Source: DASSKF01 sp035690725 (GTDB lineage: Bacteria > Actinomycetota > Actinomycetes > Actinomycetales > Dermatophilaceae). From it: a stretch of DNA of 8,502 nucleotides. The translations under genes and the position numbers were made by a program. The stretch is from positions 1 through 8,502 of the forward strand of contig DASSKF010000001.1 in NCBI GenBank assembly GCA_035690725.1. Direction: 5' to 3'. This document shows positions 6,733 through 8,502 of this stretch, one piece after another. Position 1 is the stretch's first letter. Every line of letters begins with the position of its first letter. The notes beneath the pieces were generated by a model. It was not told the DNA's origin, made no database searches, and saw nothing but the letters and a program-made list of their open reading frames with translations.

Positions 6733-7693
6733 ACGACTGGGTGACCGCCACGACGGCGGCGGTCAGGACGAGCTGGGCCAGGGCCAGCGGGACGAGCACG
6801 AGCCAGGCGAACCGCTGCAGCTGGTCCTCCCGCAGCCGCGGCCAGGCCACGCGGAACCAGATGACCACGGTCGCCACCACCGCGGCCTTGAGCAGCGTCC
6901 ACAGCGGGCCGAGCGCGCCGTCCAGGACACCGAGGCGCCAGCCACCGAGGAACAGGACGGTGAACAGCAGGGCGAACACCACGATCCCGGCATACTCCGC
7001 CAGCAGGAAGAACGCGAAGCGCAGACCGGTGTACTCGGTGTAGGGGCCGAACACGATCTCGGAGTCGGCCACCGGCATGTCGAACGGCACCCGCTGCAGC
7101 TCGGCCAACGCCGCGGCCAGGAAGCACAGCGCGCCCGGCGCCTGCCAGAACAGCCACCACCAGTCCCACTCCGCGACGATGCCGGTCAGCGAGAGGGTTC
7201 CGGCGGCGAGCGCGACCGACGCGGCGGCGAGGACCATCGGCAGCTCGTAGCTCAGCAGCTGCGCGCCGGCACGCATCGCGCCGAGCAGGGAGTACTTGTT
7301 GGCGCTGGACCACCCCGCCATCAGGGTGCCGAGGATGCCCACGGCGAGGGCGGCGAGGACGAACAGCAGCGCGTCCGGCACCGGGGCCCCGACAACCTCG
7401 GCGCCGAGCGGGATGACCGACAGCGCGACGAGGTAGGGCACGAGCGAGACGGCGGGCGCCAGCCGGAACACGCCCTTGTCGGCGGCGCGCGGGATGACGT
7501 CCTCCTTCTGGGCGAACTTCACCCCGTCGGCGACCAGCTGCGCCCAGCCGTGGAACCCGCCGGCGTACATCGGTCCGAGCCGGCCCTGCATGTGCGCCAT
7601 CACCTTGTGCTCCGTCTGCCCGACGAGCAGCGGCAGCACGAGGAACGCGACGAGCACGCCGACCGTGCGCAGCACGATCTCCACCCCGCTCAC
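6731..7693 (-). CDS. nuoH: NADH-quinone oxidoreductase subunit H (NuoH/ND1)
   Basis: 320 residues, close to the family norm of 320-340. The GTG start overlaps the nuoC stop (GTGA); the frame stays open far upstream, but only this start avoids a long overlap and gives the usual NuoH N terminus. NuoH is the multi-spanning membrane subunit (about eight helices) that forms the quinone chamber with NuoB and NuoD and links it to the proton path. Visible family motifs: TEHKVMAHMQGRLGP (27-41), GWAQLVADGVKFAQKED (49-65), GWSSANKYSLLGAMRAGAQ (127-145), SYE (148-150), and the third-loop motif RVPFDMPVADSE (201-212). That loop normally reads N-R-x-PFDLPEAE-x-E: here the first Glu is Val208 and the second is Asp210, while the last acidic residue (Glu212) is kept. 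The usual E-R-K near residue 28 is E-H-K. These changes suggest a divergent paralogue rather than a housekeeping NuoH. Confidence 0.95.
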   Translation of the reverse strand: MSGVEIVLRTVGVLVAFLVLPLLVGQTEHKVMAHMQGRLGPMYAGGFHGWAQLVADGVKFAQKEDVIPRAADKGVFRLAPAVSLVPYLVALSVIPLGAEVVGAPVPDALLFVLAALAVGILGTLMAGWSSANKYSLLGAMRAGAQLLSYELPMVLAAASVALAAGTLSLTGIVAEWDWWWLFWQAPGALCFLAAALAELQRVPFDMPVADSEIVFGPYTEYTGLRFAFFLLAEYAGIVVFALLFTVLFLGGWRLGVLDGALGPLWTLLKAAVVATVVIWFRVAWPRLREDQLQRFAWLVLVPLALAQLVLTAAVVAVTQS

Positions 7694-8262
7694 CGGGGAC
7701 CCCACTCCGGGTCGGGCACGCCGGGTGGCTGCATCCGTCGCCGCTTGCCGCGCCGGGGCGTCGCCTCGCTCTCCCCCGGCTCCTTGGCACCGGGCCACGG
7801 CTTGCTCGCGCGGGCGGCGAGCACGAACGACTTGCGCAGCGGGGTGCCCTCGAAGCCGTGCGGCAGCAGCAGCGGCCGCAGGCCCAGGCCGGTCCCGTCC
7901 TCGAAGCCGGTGAAGTCGAGCCCGAACATCTCGTGGGTCTCGCGCTCGTGCCACGCCGCCCCGCGGAACAGGTCGGTGAGGCTGGCGACGGCGGCACCCT
8001 CGGGGACCCGGGTGCGGAGCAGGGTGTGCCGCAGCCCCTCGCCGGCTGCCGCACCCCGGGGCACGGAACTCGTCGCCACCAGGTGGCAGACGACGTCGAA
8101 GCCCGCGGTCTCCCCCTCGGCCTCGACGTCGATGTCGGTCTGGTCGACCGCCGTCAGCCAGTCGAAGAAGTCGAAGCCGTCCGACCGTGCGGCCGCGACG
8201 GCCTCGTGCCACTCGGCGGCCGGAACCTCACGACAGCGCGTCCCCCCGGCGTCGGTGCTCAC
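7690..8262 (-). CDS. nuoC: NADH-quinone oxidoreductase subunit C (NuoC, 30-kDa subunit), stand-alone and divergent
   Basis: 190 residues with a GTG start in a GTGA overlap with the nuoB stop; a GAGGT sequence about 12 nt upstream could serve as ribosome site. NuoC is a cofactor-free structural subunit of the peripheral arm that packs against NuoD and NuoI. The family hallmark is clear at residues 104-120: WHERETHEMFGLDF, matching the usual W-E-R-E-x-x-D-M-F-G pattern, followed by LLLPHGFEGTPLRKSF at 131-146. Two departures are notable: the usual D-M of the motif is E-M, and the usual PLRKDYPL is PLRKSFVL. Residues 150-190 form a polar tail rich in Lys, Arg and Pro (KPWPGAKEPGES, then KRRRMQPP). 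It is not fused to NuoD as in the NuoCD of E. coli; the next gene is nuoH, not nuoD. Assignment to the family is secure. That it belongs to a second type of complex I is inferred from context. Confidence 0.9.
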   Translation of the reverse strand: MSTDAGGTRCREVPAAEWHEAVAAARSDGFDFFDWLTAVDQTDIDVEAEGETAGFDVVCHLVATSSVPRGAAAGEGLRHTLLRTRVPEGAAVASLTDLFRGAAWHERETHEMFGLDFTGFEDGTGLGLRPLLLPHGFEGTPLRKSFVLAARASKPWPGAKEPGESEATPRRGKRRRMQPPGVPDPEWGPR

Positions 8263-8502
8263 CAGGTGTCACCGACCTCGTGCTCGGTGCGCCGACGCGG
8301 GGTGAGCACGGGGCGGGTGAGCTCGGCGGCTCGGGCCAGCCGGCGGGGGCGCGCGCGGGAGCGGTCGGGCAGGGCCTCGGCCGCGATCTTCTCCTGCAGC
8401 TTGACGATCCCCTGCAGGAGCGCCTCGGGCCGGGGCGGGCAGCCCGGCACGTAGACGTCGACCGGGACGACCTGGTCGACACCCTTGGTCACGCTGTAGG
8501 AG
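8259..8502 (-). CDS. nuoB: NADH-quinone oxidoreductase subunit B (NuoB), C-terminal part
   Basis: This is the last 80 codons of NuoB; the 5' part lies beyond the window edge. NuoB carries Fe-S cluster N2, which passes electrons to quinone at the junction of the peripheral and membrane arms of complex I. What is visible is the family's C-terminal signature: GVDQVVPVDVYVPGC followed by PPRPEALLQGI. The Cys codon in VPGCPP (8439-8441) is the last of the four N2 ligands; the Cys-Cys pair and the third ligand must lie upstream, outside the window. After the signature comes a basic tail of about 35 residues ending in GDTW. The TGA stop overlaps the GTG start of nuoC (GTGA, 8262-8259), which implies translational coupling. 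The first whole codon (Ser) begins at 8501, so the reading frame continues upstream. Identification rests on a short but highly diagnostic motif. Confidence 0.93.
   Translation of the reverse strand, partial: SYSVTKGVDQVVPVDVYVPGCPPRPEALLQGIVKLQEKIAAEALPDRSRARPRRLARAAELTRPVLTPRRRTEHEVGDTW

Noticed and set aside
7690..8262. Possibility that this gene is a NuoCD fusion supplying the missing NuoD
   Set aside because: The product is only 190 residues and ends after the NuoC motif plus a short basic tail; none of the NuoD sequence follows before the nuoH start.
6308..8305. Long open frame on the plus strand opposite nuoI, nuoH and nuoC
   Set aside because: A shadow of the minus-strand genes. It crosses three real genes and their junctions, and its composition is not protein-like.

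Overview
The window is a single dense stretch of genes, all on the minus strand. It reads from 8502 down to 1 and carries most of a respiratory complex I (nuo) operon followed by the start of htpX. The DNA is very GC-rich. GTG is the start codon of at least six genes (nuoC, H, J, M, N and K), almost every junction is a 4-nt start/stop overlap, and protein style (Ala/Val/Arg/Pro-rich) is typical of a high-GC actinomycete (Actinomycetota). Genus cannot be read from this sequence.

Layout in transcription order: C-terminal 80 codons of nuoB (8502-8259), nuoC (8262-7690), nuoH (7693-6731), nuoI (6718-6167), nuoJ (6170-5619), nuoK (5622-5236), nuoL (5239-3242), nuoM (3245-1716), nuoN (1719-202), a 64-nt intergenic gap with a likely ECF-sigma promoter, then the first 45 codons of an htpX-like membrane metalloprotease (137-1, running off the window). 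There is no gene-free stretch above 300 bases. I see no tRNA, rRNA, CRISPR, insertion sequence or attachment site.

The most informative point is what is missing. A standard 14-gene nuo operon runs A-B-C-D-E-F-G-H-I-J-K-L-M-N. Here nuoC runs straight into nuoH through a GTGA overlap, so nuoD (quinone-site 49-kDa subunit) and nuoE, F and G (the NADH-oxidising input module) are not at their usual place. The complete membrane arm (H, J, K, L, M, N), with the key charged proton-channel residues, and the connecting Fe-S subunits B, C and I are kept. This fits a second, 'headless' complex I of the kind I recall from Streptomyces and relatives, in which electrons would enter through NuoI from a donor other than NADH (for example ferredoxin or a flavoprotein). 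Such clusters are therefore probably not wholly new, but their electron donor is poorly understood and several subunits here depart from the usual family motifs (NuoH, NuoM, NuoC, NuoK tail).

htpX, encoding a membrane-protein quality-control protease, sits directly after nuoN but appears to have its own stress-type promoter (GGAAC, 17-nt spacer, CGTT) placed so close to the ATG that the transcript may be leaderless.
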